Part shown: piece after piece, positions 14,001-28,967 of the stretch | Layout of the letters: each line of letters starts with the position of its first letter | Position numbering within the stretch: the first letter of the stretch is position 1 | NCBI RefSeq assembly: GCF_028858725.1 | Contig: NC_084769.1 | Span: 8,681,501 to 8,745,500 of the forward strand | DNA: 64,000 bases | DNA from: Colius striatus | Lineage: Eukaryota; Chordata; Aves; Coliiformes; Coliidae | Direction: 5' to 3' | Translations under genes and position numbers: made by a program | Notes under the pieces: generated by a model | Seen by the model: only the letters and a program-made list of their open reading frames with translations | Told to the model about the DNA's origin: nothing | Database searches by the model: none

Positions 14001-15691
14001 CCTCTTGCAATCAGCAAGTCTCTGTTCCTCCTGTTCTCTCACTTTCACTGTAACAATGAGCCCCAGTTGTCTCTCTCCCCTTCCAGTCATATAAATTTTA
14101 ATTTGCTACCAAAAAAAAATCCAAAATCTACAGAGGAGTTACAAAATCCAAGTAACATAAAACAGGTACACAATAACCAAATTTGGAGACAGTTACTTAC
14201 CCATTGTAGGGCTTAAATGTGGATTATCCTTTAAAATCAGGGGGTTTTAATCGATGTATATTAGCATAGCTCCATTCAAATACATGGGGCCATGCCTTTT
14301 TGTCCCAGTTGATAATCCCGCCTGTTAACATGGAAGAAGTGGTATTTTGTTCACCTGAACAGAGACTCAGTGGGATGCCTGTGAGCTCCAAGTTGTAAGT
14401 CAGTGTTCAGAGCAGGCAGAGCTTCACACTACACCTGCTGAGACGTTTCAGATGTTTCAGCTATCCTGAATTCGCCAAAAGTCCGCTCTGTCTGCAAATG
14501 AAAGTAAAAAACCCCTCCCTATACAGCAGCAAATTAAGAAGGAAGCAGAGTGACACCCTGTTTTTAAAGCCCATAAAATGTAGAGAAATCTCAGCTCAGT
14601 GGGGAGGTGAGCATGTGGGCGAGGGGTAATTTTTGAGATACATCTTTAGAGAACTACAATTTACATGTAAGTAATTATCCCTTCACTAAAAGACACACAT
14701 TTCAGACTCACAACTTCTGGAAGCTAGACTATCTCCAAAGAATAAGTTTGAGCACATGAAGATAGGGAGAAGAAAAATGCAGTAGGTTTGTGGGACTAAC
14801 ACATGACTAAAAACCAGACAAAAACCACACTAGGGTACCACTATAATCAGTCCATTTACCAGTGGAGGAATTTCTCCTACCTAACCTGAGCTTGGTGATT
14901 TGCAGAGTGCAGCAAAAGCATTTTTAGAGGCACATGAATAGGTTTACAAGCAGTGAGGTGGCTCAGAGGAAGCAAACGTTCAGTCTCAATAGCTTGTGGG
15001 CGGAGAGTAATGAAATATTATTGCTACCACGACGTTTCAAAAGTATTTTTTACTATATGCAGATTGTTTTAAGACAGAAAAATAAATATGCAGACATCTC
15101 TTGGGTGTTTTGATGCTGCATGTGGGCTAAGGGGAGACTGAGCATAAAAATGATTTCACTGCTTTAAAAAGGAAGAGCTCATAGAATAATTAAACATGGA
15201 AAATGTGTCTACCCTAGTTTTGTCAGGTTCTCAGTTATCTCCTGGCTTTGAAAGCAGCTAAGTAAGTGGACTCATGCAAGGATAAATTTGTTGTTACAGG
15301 TCCTATGTTGCAGCATTAAAGGCATAGGTGCACAGAAGGGGACACTGAGGTGAAAATGAGACATACCTCTGCACGTAGATAAAACTACAGTCAAGAGTGT
15401 AGTGTTCAACATAGTCTAACTGGTATTACAGAATCTGGTAACCTCCAGAACTTAGAGATCAGTCTCTGCTTTACTGTACTTTGATGGGGACTACTGCTCA
15501 GTATACCACCAAGCGCCTTGACTTCTAAACACTACAATGTGACCTGTTTGGTTCCTGTGAACGTGATCTAAATATGATGTCTTCTCCACATATTGGCACC
15601 TCCAGGGATCACCTCCTCAAAGTCAAGGTATTCTACAGAGATGGCCTGTATGAAAGAGCTTTCAGACTTGGGCTCCGCCTGATCCATCCAA

Positions 15692-15750
15692 TTTGCTCCT
15701 CTTCCTCCTTCTTGCTCCTCCTTGTCTTATTCCTTTTCCTAGTTTTTTAG
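15692..15750 (+). repeat. Pyrimidine-rich tract
   Basis: tgctcctcttcctccttctt and following bases: about 50 bases almost free of purines, ending in ttag. It looks like a splice acceptor tract, but no open exon follows. Confidence 0.6.
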
Positions 15751-18700
15751 AGATGTTCTTTTTGGGGAGTCTGTGTCAGTTCCTCAGGCACCGAGAGCCA
15801 GAGGTAGTTTCTAACATCTCCATTACTGTATCTCTGCTTCACTGGTCCTTTTGACACAGGCACAGCTTCTCTAGTAGCAACAACGGAGATAAACTGACAC
15901 TTGTTACATTGAAGAAATAAACCTTTTAGTTGTTTGGAGCAATCCCTACTCTCTTTTTAAACAGCTAAAAGACTTCCCTTAAAACTCTAACAAGTAGTTC
16001 ATTGGCGTTCCTCTAGCAGCATCTGTATTAAAGGTCCTGGCCCAGCACGGGCAATAGCACTGATGTATTAGTGTTGGCATCTCTAGTGAGGACTGATTAA
16101 GGACTTTAGGAAGTGGATTGACTGCCCAAGTAGCCCAGGTCTGGCAGGGCAGGAGGAATTTGGGAGATTTAAGGGAATTTAAAAGAAGGATGGCAATGTT
16201 GCTGCAGGGCTTGGGCTGAAAGCTGTAATTACTACCTGCTAAGAACTGAGGCATTGTTAGGGAATTATGAACCACAGCTTTCTGTCCAAGCCAATCAGCA
16301 ACCTTGCCAACAATTTCTTATCACATTTTTACCTTATAAAATAAATTATAATCACTACAATAATTTTTGGAAGGAGAAAAACCCAAACCACTGAAAGGTG
16401 AAGGGATCTTCCCAAATACAATCACTAATGATAAGGAAGGAGAAGTGGTGGTATTGTGTGCACTCTCAATATTCAAAGCATCACATAAAAGATGCAAACC
16501 TTGGTACAGGTGAAATTCTGATGCAACACTATGGAGGTGACTAGAGTCCATTTTGTACCGAGTTTACAAACAGCAACCTTTTATATTGAAACTATTATCC
16601 TCTACGGAAACATCACTAAGCAAAAAGTACAACGTTCTCCAAACACAGAATAGCAAGCTCTCAAATATTGTTATGTGATATTGTTAAGAGCTTTCTTGAA
16701 GATACCTTTCAAGGCCAACTCACACTTTCAGATCTAAACCGTCTGCTATGTGAGGAGAAACGTGCAAAGCCAGTATTTCCAACTCCCCTGTACTTATACC
16801 TCTTCATTATACTGCTAGGATGTCTCTGTTGCCAATTTTGCAAACAAATTAGAATTGAACAGTCTTTTTTTAAACCTGTGAGTGGGGAGGGAAACAAAAA
16901 AGCGGGGAGGGGAGGAAATGAACAATTTATATAGGGAGACATAAAAGTGTCGGTTTCAGAGATCATCTGCAAATGGAGGAGGTAGATTGGCAGGTATAAT
17001 GGCAGACCAGAGCCAGAATGAAGAGACACATCATTAGAAGCAGTAACAAGGTGTTTTGAGGAATTATTTTGGCAGAGACTCAACACATTAGTACTATTTC
17101 ATGACAGACTCTATGTGCCACCAAACTTTTGTATCAGTCTGACCCCTCAAAGCAAATTAGTGGGTTTTTTTTAATTATAGAACACTTCTACCATTTACAA
17201 TTTTTAAGTGTTTTGAAACTTTTAATCCATAACAATTTGAAGCTTATTCATCCAGTATTCACAGAACTGTTGAGATTATTGCAAAACTGTTGTGTCTTGA
17301 AGCTTTATTGAGAGCTCCCTCTCCTACCCTACCTTCAAGTACAAAAGGAACAGAGAGATAGAACTCAGGCTGACTCCTTTTCCAAGAGCTCAGATACCTG
17401 TCATTTACTAGAATAAGGGCTGTTCACTCCCTTACCACAGCTGTCCATCAGCTCCTGATAGATCACTGTTCTTTTCTAAGTCACACTGGTTCCTTTGCAC
17501 CTCAGAAAGGACACTGGCTTAGTCCATAACCATTTCCTTGAGAAAATTCCTATTCACTCATGGCTAATCATATGTCAATTATGGGGAGAAAGACACATGC
17601 AGAAGAGTGACAGATGAAGATATATGAGCTTTTACCTAACAGTGAAGAGGGGAGGAAGAAGTCAGTGTCAGCACTTTTGTCAAAATGTGTTTTTAACAAG
17701 ACATTCGTTAAATCACTAATACACTTCCTAACATTTTAAAATATATTATGAACTAGTGATGTCCTCTCAATTAGTGAGAAAGTCTTCTCTACATTCCTCT
17801 GAGTAATGAAGTACACCAAAAGGCACAGTGGACTTGGGGAAAAGTGTGCATAAGACCAGACTCCATTCATTGTCAGTCCTCGCCTCAGACTTCCTCCATA
17901 TCTCCCATTCCTCTCTGATCACCACACACTCCACAGTGAGAAGTCTCTCTCGAGGCATTGCTTGCTTGTTAGCCTGCAATGCCACAGCCACAAAAGCCAT
18001 CTGCTTATACTCTGATTTTTTTTAAAATGTTATTTCCTTCCAATGGGATTAAAACAAAAATAGATCTACTGGCAGATGAGCCACTTTCTAAATGGGAACA
18101 CTGTTACAGACAGAACGCTCCCTTATGAAGCTTCCTTTACATTGTGTAAAGGCACACTTGCAGTGCAACCATGAGTTTTCCATGATCATTAGCAGTATGA
18201 CCCAAGTAGTTAAATCAAAGGAGCCTAGTAAATGACACAACACTGGAAGGTTCCCACAAAGAACAGCCTATTTAGATAATTAAGGAATCTTTATGGTATG
18301 AACACCTCACGTCACAGCAAATTGTAACACGGTAGCTAACACTACCAAAACAAGTCCTGAAAGCTTGCAAACTCACAAACTGGAATTGAGGTTTCTTTCA
18401 CTTAAGTTTGCAGTAGGGGTTGGGAGCAGAGATGGGAAAACAAAGGGAAGAGCTCACACTGAGGTAATAAAGTATCATTTCTTTGGAAACCTTAAGCTTT
18501 GTCAAGTTTTTTAAAATCAACATGAATGGGATACATTTGGCTTGCAGATAAAAATAAAATCCAAGGATGTCTGCCACATACATACTATTCATAGAAGAAA
18601 AAGTTTGAAAATAGGATTTAAACAATCTGTCTCAAAGGCTTTAAACTTCACCTTCTAGCAAGGGACATCGAGCTTCTGGCAAGAGGCAGTTTCATGTATT

Positions 18701-20540
18701 AAATGTGTCTCCTAAAACCAAAAGGTATAGAGAGCAGAATAAGGTCAATAAATTACATTCTTAAGATTGAAAGCAACCTAGCTAGATTGCAGTAGCTTAT
18801 CCCATTCCATACACAGAAGTACCAGGAGTCAAGATATCACAGAAAATAGCTTAGATCTTACTGCCTAACAGGAAAAAAAAACTGTTTGAAAACATTTTGG
18901 ATAAGGAAATTTTAAAAAACTCACACAAACATTAACCCCCCCCAAAATCACAAGGCAACTCCTCTCATTTACCCAGTAGCTCCCTTGCTCTCTGGGGTCA
19001 GTCAACAATGGCAAACCACTGTCAATCCCAGCATTTCTTATGAGCTTAAACACATCTTCATGACAACTTTCACTGAAAAGCCTGCTTCATAACGGGGTTG
19101 TGACCACTTGCCCTGACCATTTATGCAGCCAGTTGTCCACTCAGAACAACTCATAAAAGTACTGATATAGCCTAAGAAAGTGATAAATTTGAGGTAAAGT
19201 TTTTTAAGTAGAGAACCTGCCAAAAATGGGAAATGATTCCACATTTTACATACCTCTATGACCTAAAATGGAGAAGTCACACAATCACTGGGTTTCCAGC
19301 CATCAGTTAGGACACTAGTAAAGGAACAAGCATGTCATTCTCAAGTTGTCTTTGCAAGTATAAAGTTCATCAGTCATCTTGCTTAAAATTCTTGAGTTCT
19401 ATAATCCTTATTGCTTCTCAGGGAATGTGATGAAATGAACTCCTTGTTAGTTAAAATATCTCCCCCAAACTGTAATTATTGAAGTGCAGTACAGTCCTGA
19501 CTAAGAAGTTCTGTTACATTAAATGTCTCTTAAAATTCTTTGCCAAGTAAGACAGAACCATTCCACATTGCAAAAAATAAAGGGGGACATATGACACTTG
19601 CCCATTTGGTATCAAGAATAAATTGTTGCATAATTCACAACTTCAGTGGACTTTTATAAACCCTTTTTAGAGTAGAAATGTTTTTCCAAAGCAGTTAGGA
19701 AAGCAAATTTCTTACCACAATTTATTATTCTGCTGTACAAAAAAAGTCACAGGCCTATTATTCTTTGATTTTAATAGTTCTTCCTGGTCCAGAACACTCA
19801 AAAGACTGTGCAGTCACTGTAAGTGCAGCTTCCATGAAATCATGCTTGTACATTACAAGTTTTCATTTTAGACATTAGGCCACAGCATTGGCAGGTAAAC
19901 CCAGGGCTCTTCCCAGCACACTTGTGAAGGTGAAGATGGCTCAGGCAGGAATCCTCCCTGCACTACATGGAGGATTACAGTATTCCCAAATCCTTAGCTA
20001 AACTGCCATTTGTTTCATGCTCCTGCTTCTCCACATTGTGATTTAGATTTGGCATGACGTCTTTATGTCTATGCTTATAATTTTTCTAAGAGACTCTGGT
20101 CTAAAACTTCCAACTCATCTCTTTGGTATCTGCATTGTCAGTAACATCACATCGCATTTTTGCATATTTTAAACACAGCACAGCAAGTATTCCCTTGTTT
20201 TAGTGTAAAAAACTGCTTCTTGCTACAGCTGTGCAGCAACATTGATTATATCAGTAAAGAGAATTCAGCTGTAAGTAACCCAGAAAACTCAGAAAAGACT
20301 ATGGTAGGAAAATTCTCTTTTCTCATTTCTTTATTAAGTATTTAGGTAAATGCCTGCCATCCCCAAGAGATTTTTTATTATTAAAGATACCAAAAGTTAA
20401 GCTGCATGAAGTCAGCATCTAGTCCTGGTTGACTCCAAGAATCAAGGATGATAAACAAAGAAGTTAATTGTCTTTTTACCCCTTATGTAATTTCTTATTT
20501 TGGAGTTCAGGCATGCAAGAGACAGATGGATACTACAGCA

Positions 20541-20554
20541 GCTCCCTCTGCTGA
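20541..20554 (-). promoter_or_regulatory. CTCF-like motif (weak)
   Basis: The minus strand reads tcagcagagggagc, close to the CTCF core with AGAGGG and a downstream GC. Motif match only. Confidence 0.25.
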
Positions 20555-22618
20555 TGTATCTCTTCTGTGTGTTTCACAATTCAGGTGTTAACAAGTAAAA
20601 ATCCCTTGCAGCCATGAAAATAGATTAAAATTTGGTGGTTTACTACTTAAATTACCAGACCAAACTGAGACCAAACTATAACCTTTTTGGAATCCTAGCT
20701 GACTTCAGCTAAAATGAGACATCTTGAGACTCAGTTTTAAGGGCAGAAGAGGGGAAGTCAGTGGGTCAATTCAAGACCTTTTTACCACTGTGCTCTTCTC
20801 CAGAGGCAGCCCACCCTTAGGGACCATTTTTTTCTTAACTGATGGTATAAAATACATTAAGCATTAGCCCCAACCAAATACTAATTCCTGTTAAGAAAAT
20901 AAGGTTTATAATTTTTATTATTTACTTACATATAATAAATATAATACAGAACAAAACCATCACACCCATTGATTGTATTACACAGACTGTTCATCAGATT
21001 GCAATACATTTTCTTTTCATTAGCCCTTTTATAGGGTTTTGGTATTGGATATTAAGAATTTCAGTTTAGAAACCTATCAGCACAAGAACAATCTTCCAAT
21101 TTTTACCTTTACACATTTCAAATATTCATACATGTACTGGTTTTGTTAAAAATATATAAGCACTGTTCAGTATTTCCAATATAGGCCTTTAATTTCCATT
21201 CATTACATCTCTATTAATATAGAGAATTTTAAAATAATTCATAGCTTAAGTCATTTTTAATTAAAAATACTTATTCTATATTTCTCATTTAACTGACTCC
21301 CAAACCCACAACCTTCCCTCCTCACTCAGAAAATGAAGTGACAGGACAGACACTCCAGGTGAAAGCCAATGGTCATTTTTAAAACATAAAGGGTAAAAGT
21401 TCTGGTCTTTGTTTCACCTGTATAATTCTGGAATAAAGGAGACACCTATCTGGTATATAAAGAGGGAAGGAAGGAACCAGAAGCCAGTTTCTGAAGAGAT
21501 ATGCATCTTCATTTTAGATTTACTACTGCCATCCTGCTGTTTTCGTAGCTTAAAATCACTGCATCAACCCATGATTATATGTTTTTCTCTGCATGAATGT
21601 ACTTATCATTAAATGGAAATTAGATAAAAATGCTACATTTCTTCTTTATCAAAAATAGATCAAGGTTTAACACACTCTGAAATCAGGTATTTAAGTGCAA
21701 ATGCAATACACATCAGCAATTCACGTTCTGGTCTCACTAAGGAAAATGGTTAAAAGATTATGCATAAAGACATTTCACAGGGGACATACACCTAGAACAA
21801 GCTGTGCTCTCAGAACACCTAAATTACCAGAAAACTGTACAGACTTCAAGCAAACAAAAGTTTTCTTGGGTTGAAAGTTCTTCAGTTAAACCAGCTTCTG
21901 CTTTCAAAGTGTTATTCAGAATTCAATGAAACTTAGTACAAAACACAATGCCAAACAGACCATCAAAATTACTACAGGTTTTGTGCATCTTTTCATGCAC
22001 ACAAGCTTTAGAAGTTTCACAAATCAAGCTGTATAAACAACTAAGAAAAAACTTTATACATGATTTTCTTTTACTAATACCCAGCCCAAAAAAAACTTAC
22101 ACAAATTTTAAATCATTACAAGGACTCCTTCAGCTGTCTGATGCTAAAGTTGTAACACATACTCAATTACACTTTCCTAATTTCATTCAGAGATGGTCAA
22201 CTTGACCCAGTTAAGCTTTCAACTTAGCTTTGCATGATCAAGCTCTCATGATTTTCAGTCAGAGCATTCATTTGTAACCGGATTGCATGTGCAACTTTTC
22301 AATGCTTCACCAAAAAGCCCACTAAAATCCCTCAAATACAGAAAAGAAACTGCTTAGTATATACACTCTCTTAATTTTTTTCCCCAAGCATTAATTTCTC
22401 TTTAAGCATTCAACTTCAGTAAATAATCATTTCATACTGAAATGATTTAAACAAAATACCAACGTTCAGTATTAAATCGGTATCAGCCAGAGATCAATCC
22501 AATCCACCAATGCTAAGCACTTCCTATATGTCATAGGGCTATGTAAGAAATCCCCCTAATGACTTTACAGCTGATTTCATATGCTGCCCAGTAAGATTCT
22601 TTATTTTCAATTAAGATT

Positions 22619-22662
22619 TTTGGGGGGTTTTTGGGTTTTTTGCTGTTGGGGTTTTTTTTTTC
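22619..22662 (+). repeat. G/T-rich low-complexity tract
   Basis: Runs of G6, G3 and G4 separated by T-rich spacers. Similar but weaker G/T tracts occur at 22973-23000 and 27186-27237. No other function visible. Confidence 0.7.
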
Positions 22663-25600
22663 AAGTGTTTTCTTTACTTCCCCAATAGGAAAGGGATGAT
22701 GTTTGTCTGGAAAGCCCATGCTGTTCCCCTAGCTAGAGGAAAACAGAAGGAGATTCTGAATATTAGTTTCCCATTCTGGCAGTGGAACTAGTTTAATTGG
22801 TTCTAGATTTAGCTTCTAGAAGAGAAGCATCACCTATAACACAAATAGAAGACATAGGCTGGCAACATCAGTAACACATTGAAGGATATCTCAAATGAAA
22901 ACACACTAACTTGCATATTATAAAATTAGTTCTATGCTAAATAGCTAATTCCCCTCAGCTTGAGAATGTGGGAGGGTTTGTTTTGGTTGGTTTTTTTAAA
23001 AAAAAAAATGGAAAAAACCTTCAGGAACACATGTGAAGAACGACAGAAACATTCCCAAATTATTATTTCTGAGGCTACTCCAGTCGTACTTCTTCTGTAG
23101 AACATATACAAAATTAGTGCACCTTTCCTCACAAAGCAGTCAAAAGTTCATTAAAAAAACAAGATCATCAGATACAACTTTATAAACTGAGATGCAGTTA
23201 AAGAATCCTGCACTGTAGAACTGTTTTCTACAAAGATCCTAGAGAAAAGCCTTTATGCTTTTAAAAAGCAGGAAGTGAAAAGTAGGTGAAATTCTGGATG
23301 TGTTCTGTCTCACAGGAGTCATTCCAGAAAGTCTGGCTACCTAATAATACCAGATATAATGATGGAATACTTTACCTCAGAGAAGAGTGAGAACACAGGC
23401 AACTAAGCAGAGTGACGTTTATATGTTAGATTTATATTTTATGTTAGATTTCTAACAATGTAGAGAACTAGGGCAGTCAAAATACAATTACAGTGGCTTT
23501 ACCTAGGGAGGAAATGCCCTATTGAATTCATTGCAAAGAAATGGAAATGTCAAATTAGAAATTATCAAGAGGAAGTTGCTCCTCAAGGCTATGACTACGA
23601 TCACATATTCTCACCATCGACAAGAAATTCTCCTAGAAGTATACAACTAAGTGAAGCGGTTAACTCTTCTTATCCTGCTGAATTTAAAGAAGAGTCATGT
23701 AGCAAGACAAAGGCACCTTCAAAATAACTAAGCTGCAATGCTGGCTATAGGGGAATATTTGTTGTGATCAGATCCAGTGGTATATTTACCATTGTTACCA
23801 GCACTACAATCTCACAAAGTGCTGTTGCTGAAGTCCTACCGCAAACCACTCCAGATGTACGCTGCAGACAGAAATACTGCAAAGGCTTTAGGTCAACCTG
23901 ACTTTGGAGGGTTTTTTTTTTTTTCAATAAAGTTTCACTTGACTAATGCTGTCTACAACTCTCATGGGCTTTGCATCAAATCCCAGTCTAGCCAAAGCAA
24001 CTTGATTGGAAAAACCAACAAAAATCCCCAAAGTGAACACACTTTGTAAAAAATTAACGATATAAATTAATAAATACATATGTTGGAAGATTTATAGTGA
24101 CCCACTACCCCAGAATCAGATTATGTATTACTATAGCATTGCCTTAACCTGAAATTTGATGTTATGCCATAAGTGCAGCTTAGCAGTGCAACTATTAATT
24201 CATATGGCGCATTGTACAATGAAGTCGAAAAACCACACAGGAATTGCAGCATCTGTTTAGAACGGACATTTGCCCAAAAAGTAACAGAGTGTTGGGCAGA
24301 GTGTATTTTATTGACACCTTTAAACATTCTGAACATTCTCATCGTGGTTTACCTGATAAGCCTAAGGAAGTTCAACATGGAAGTTAAGTGACGTGAAATG
24401 CTTGAGTGAAACCTGAAAGTATTTGTAACAATTTTCAAAGCAGGAATTAAGTTACCAGCTCTCACAACACATGGTATCTGCCTTATTTCCCTGAGAAATC
24501 ATGCCCTTTGATAACCATGTAAAACAAAATACAGCACTAATGCAATCCTGGAAAAAGAAACCATGCATAACAACTGCTTGTGAACCAACATTTAAATGCT
24601 ACTGCAGTTATCACTATTAAATTACAGATGCTACATAAGACTCGTAACAGAAATGGTAACTAACTCAAAACTTATCCCAAATAAAGAAAACTGATTAAAT
24701 GTACCCTCCTATAGTTAGTCATATACCCTAACACTGTGATATTAATGTTAATTTCTGTTTCTTGATTTTTGGGTATGCCACTTCTGTATTTACAAACATA
24801 CAAACACTCTGCCTTACTGAGGCCTATTTTCATAGGAAATTTGAAAGCGTTGCCATAAACTCACCCTTATGTCTAAAATATAACTGGTTTGCCCCCCTCC
24901 TCTGATAGCTTAGTTTAGCTCAGTAACTTAATTTTCCTAAAACAGGAGGACTTTTTAGTAGGGAATGGGAATGATAACATTCAACACAAAGGAGAGATAG
25001 AATCAAGAATTACAGAGAAATGACCGCCTTATTTAAAGCAATCGTAGTTGTGAACAGCAGTACCTAGACACATTGGGGATCATGAAAGAGAATGACAATT
25101 AGAGCACCACACACCAGGAAAAGTAATTTGCAGGCTCTCCTATTTTTACTGGTACATCACAAGTAAGTATGCAGTGCATATACCAGCACACTGGGTCAAG
25201 TATCACATGCAGCACCACGGTTTGTCATTTGAAAAACACCACTGCTTAGCACTCGATTTCTACCAAATACCTTTTTGCATTTGCAACACCACAGTGAGAT
25301 AACCAGGCAGCGCCTTTGCCTTCCTCCTTCTGAGTTTCTGTGTGCAGTCTGCTTCAGGTTGAATCCATCGCAAGCCAGATCAGTCACTAACAGCCTACAC
25401 AGGCAAAAAGCCAAGAGGCAAGATGCAGCATGCACTGGGCAACAGGAACACTGGGACCTTGCTCGTCTTCAGTGGCAATCATGTGCCCCACACTTTCTAA
25501 GTAACTGCTGAGTACTGATGTCACATGTACTTCAGTCCTTTGCTGAATTAGTTTTAAATCTACAGCAGTTCCTCATAGTGAACACGTTTTTGCCACGACT

Positions 25601-28600
25601 GAAACCTAATAAAGTAGCCAGAAAAACCGAAATCCCCTTTCCCCCCTTTGTTCTGGAGTGCAGTATACAGTACATCAAACTATGCAAGACTCGCCAAATC
25701 CATAAAAGTGAAGGCATGCTGTGTGGCATTTGGCAAATTATCATCATTTCCTCCATATAGAAAACCCAAATAGCTCCAAAACCTCAATCACACACAGAAG
25801 AAATTGTTGGTTGTCTGATAGGATTACAGTAATTAGTTCAACTACTTGACAGAGCAACACATGTAGCATTCATTTTCCATTTTGTAGGCATGGGAAATCA
25901 CTGTTCTTTAAGCATCTAATAACATTCAAACAAATGCTTGAGATAAAAAAAGATATCATTTTTTTTAAACATATGTGCTTTCTACAAGAAATAAGTCAGA
26001 AAAAAAGACATCCCCAAATTGAAACAATAAGAGCAATGACAATTGATGGTAGCACACAGAAGTAAAGCATTTATAAGAGAGCTCCTTCACATTCCAGTTG
26101 TATCACGAGGAAGAAAAACTCAGCATGTCTCCATTACGTCAGAGGTACCTGAGAATCAACGCTAAATCTCTTCTGCATTTACCAAGCACCCATTAGAGAG
26201 CTACGCAATTTACATTTCAAATTAGACATCATATTTATAAAATATTATTGTACTAAAAATCACAAGATTTTATAGAAAATGCTCATCACATTCTATTAAA
26301 TGCAGGAACAATGTTACATGTCATAGCTTTCGTATTTAAAACCGTAATACGTTTCTTTAACTACAAGGGCGCCACTGTTTAAAAATCCTTTCAGGATGGA
26401 CAGTTTGCTTTGTTTCTTAAAGAACTGCGATTTAATGCAAAAAGGCTGCTCAAGCTACCTAGTGCCATGAGATTAAAACATCAAATATCTTAAAAAAGAA
26501 AAGAAACTGACACTTTTTGTTGAAAAACCAAAACCAGCTGGATGGCCCTAAGCTGGAATTTACCAAACAAAAATATTCTTCGGCATTCCTGGGGTCAGAG
26601 ACAGAAGAATATTCTTCTAGTACATGGGAGGCTATGATGAGCTTTAACCCATGAACATAGGGACAGATATGAAAAGTAACTTCCCATTATACATTACTTC
26701 TTCAATTTTATCAGTATGATCAATTTCCAAAGACAGTACTAGAGTATTTCACTAAAAATACCCTAATTGCTCATCCAAAAGCATACTCAAGTTTTCCCAG
26801 GCTTAATTTGCTGATGCTGCAAGTCCCATCTGATTCAAATTTGTAGTTAATGCCTTGCATGATATATTCAGTCTGATCTCATTGAAACATATAATTAATT
26901 GAAAACATACATTAGCCTTCTATTGCCAGTTAGGCCTTAACACTACTTCTAAAACAAAAAGCTGAAGTTATTATCCTCTCATTTGTCAGAATTTATGAAA
27001 AAAAAAAAAACCCTTAACGAAAGCCCAAACTCCCAAACTGAGGAAACTTCACTTCCTTCCCTGAAAATTCTATTCAAGTTAAATGTATAATTTATTCTAT
27101 ATATTGCATTCTCAACCCTTCTACTTGTGGGGTTTGGGAACTGAAATAAGAATTTTCTCCAAATACCTTCATATATTCAATAAGCTTTTTGTTTTGTTTG
27201 TTTGGGCTTTGTTGTGTTGCTTTGGGTGTTTTTTTAATTCTCATTTCAAGTGTACAACAAAGGACTCACTGTCTCAAGAGATGCCTCAGATTCTCAAACT
27301 TGTAGTGTAACACTGTATTATAAATTGAAAGGAAAAATCTGATAAAGGTGCAACACTTGACCAGTATAGCCCCTAGGAGGTTCTTTTTTTATTCATTCCT
27401 CTCCTTTCTCTGCTGGCAGATTTTTACACTAAATTTGAGCTGCTGGCTAATCAATCCTTCTAAATGTATAGTTAAGCATGTTTCTCTCCTGCATTCCCAC
27501 TTGTCTAATTGTTTTATCACTAAACCACTAAAATTTCTTTTGGAAGGATCATTAGTGAGTGTCAAAACATGAAATGCCATCCTTCTGTATTTGCATGGAA
27601 GGATTATTAATAACCTTACTATGTGGAAGAGAAGGCTGTTGGCTGAAAATCCATCCAATATTAATTACAAAAAAAGTCAAATCCATCAAAAGCCAAAATT
27701 AACCTTAAGTGTCTTACTGCCAGAAGCTGCAAAACGGCACCAATTTGAAATGTTCCTGAAAGTACGTGTTCGTAACTGCTCAGAATCATGTGGGACAGAA
27801 GTGTTGCCGTGGAGGGAAGATACAGATTACACAGAAAATGATCCATTTTAGAATGAATTTATTAAAGCAACTGGAAAAAAAAATATCAAGACAAAGACCT
27901 TTATCTTTCAGGTGGTTCAGCAGATTACTGTAGTGCCAACTCACTGACTGAAAACAGCCACAATTAATTTGATCTCTTTAATAACATGGCAGCTATTCAT
28001 GTGCGAATGGTCAGATTTAGCTTTCTGTTTGAGATGGAATGAAGGATAATGGGATTAAGAATGGGTTATAGAATTGGATTGTTTAAAACAAACATTAATT
28101 TTGAGACTGTACACCCAAATGTACTGTAATTATAAATATTTTGGCATCCACTAAGACTGTAAGCATTCCAGATTGTTAGGTAACAAAAGATTTTTAAACA
28201 CTGGCACCCATTGCCATTACAATGGCCTAAAGACAATATATATGTAGTGTTCTGGGACCCTACAAAGATCCTGCCTCAATAATTACAAGAATGCACTTAA
28301 TAAATTATTTTTCTATTTTCTTCTATTAATATGCAAATAGTTTGTACAACATAAAAAAGTTAATTTGTACCTATTACAGGTAACATATCTATTTAGCTCT
28401 TCATCTGAAAGCCTGTAAGACTTGATGACTTGCAAACTTATTTACATAACTCATTTGAAAGTATTTTTTAAAAATTATATTGTCCAGCATTTAACAAAAT
28501 TGTGAGTTAAAAAAAGAAAGAAATCACTTAACAGCATTTGTTTTCTTGATTTTGTCAAGTAACTTCACCAGCTCAGTGTTATAAGGCAGGCTGGTTGCTC

Positions 28601-28894
28601 AGATGGACTAAGATTCCCCATGGTGATAGGCGTGTAGTAAATTTGTTCAATTTATAAAACCAGATGAAAGCAAGAAAGAGTTTAGAGTTTCAAAAGAACT
28701 GAAACTTCTTATTTTTACTACAAATTCAGAATAGGCACTGAAACACAGATTCCTTAGGGACTTTTCCAGAAGATTGTCTCTTCGCTGGGCATTAATCCAT
28801 TTTTAAACTATGAAGAAGAAGAAGAAAAAAATATCAGGGCTACATCATTAAAGATTACAAAAAATAAGCCATCACCATATGTATTTGTTTCCAT

Positions 28895-28900
28895 TTTATT
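28895..28900 (-). terminator. Candidate distal poly(A) signal of SLC35F5
   Basis: A second minus-strand AATAAA. If the 3' UTR runs this far it would cross a CR1 in antisense and the perfect inverted repeat at 28968-29042, which ends only 67 bases before this hexamer in the direction of transcription. Confidence 0.2.
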
Positions 28901-28967
28901 AATAAACGAAATAACTGTGTGTCTCAAGCATAAGATGTTACAATTACTGCTTTGGTTAGATCTGTGT

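Larger units (their letters stand above)
8058..28967. other. Long intergenic stretch without recognised genes
   Basis: About 21 kb of AT-rich DNA with no CR1 that I can recognise. Open frames are short and do not resemble proteins I know. A somewhat more GC-rich patch at 11,690-12,300 contains a small direct repeat (gttccaggca twice near 11908) and a GC hairpin (ggccct...agggcc near 12268), but no exon could be defined. The stretch may contain regulatory elements or exons of non-coding RNA that cannot be seen without comparison. Confidence 0.6.
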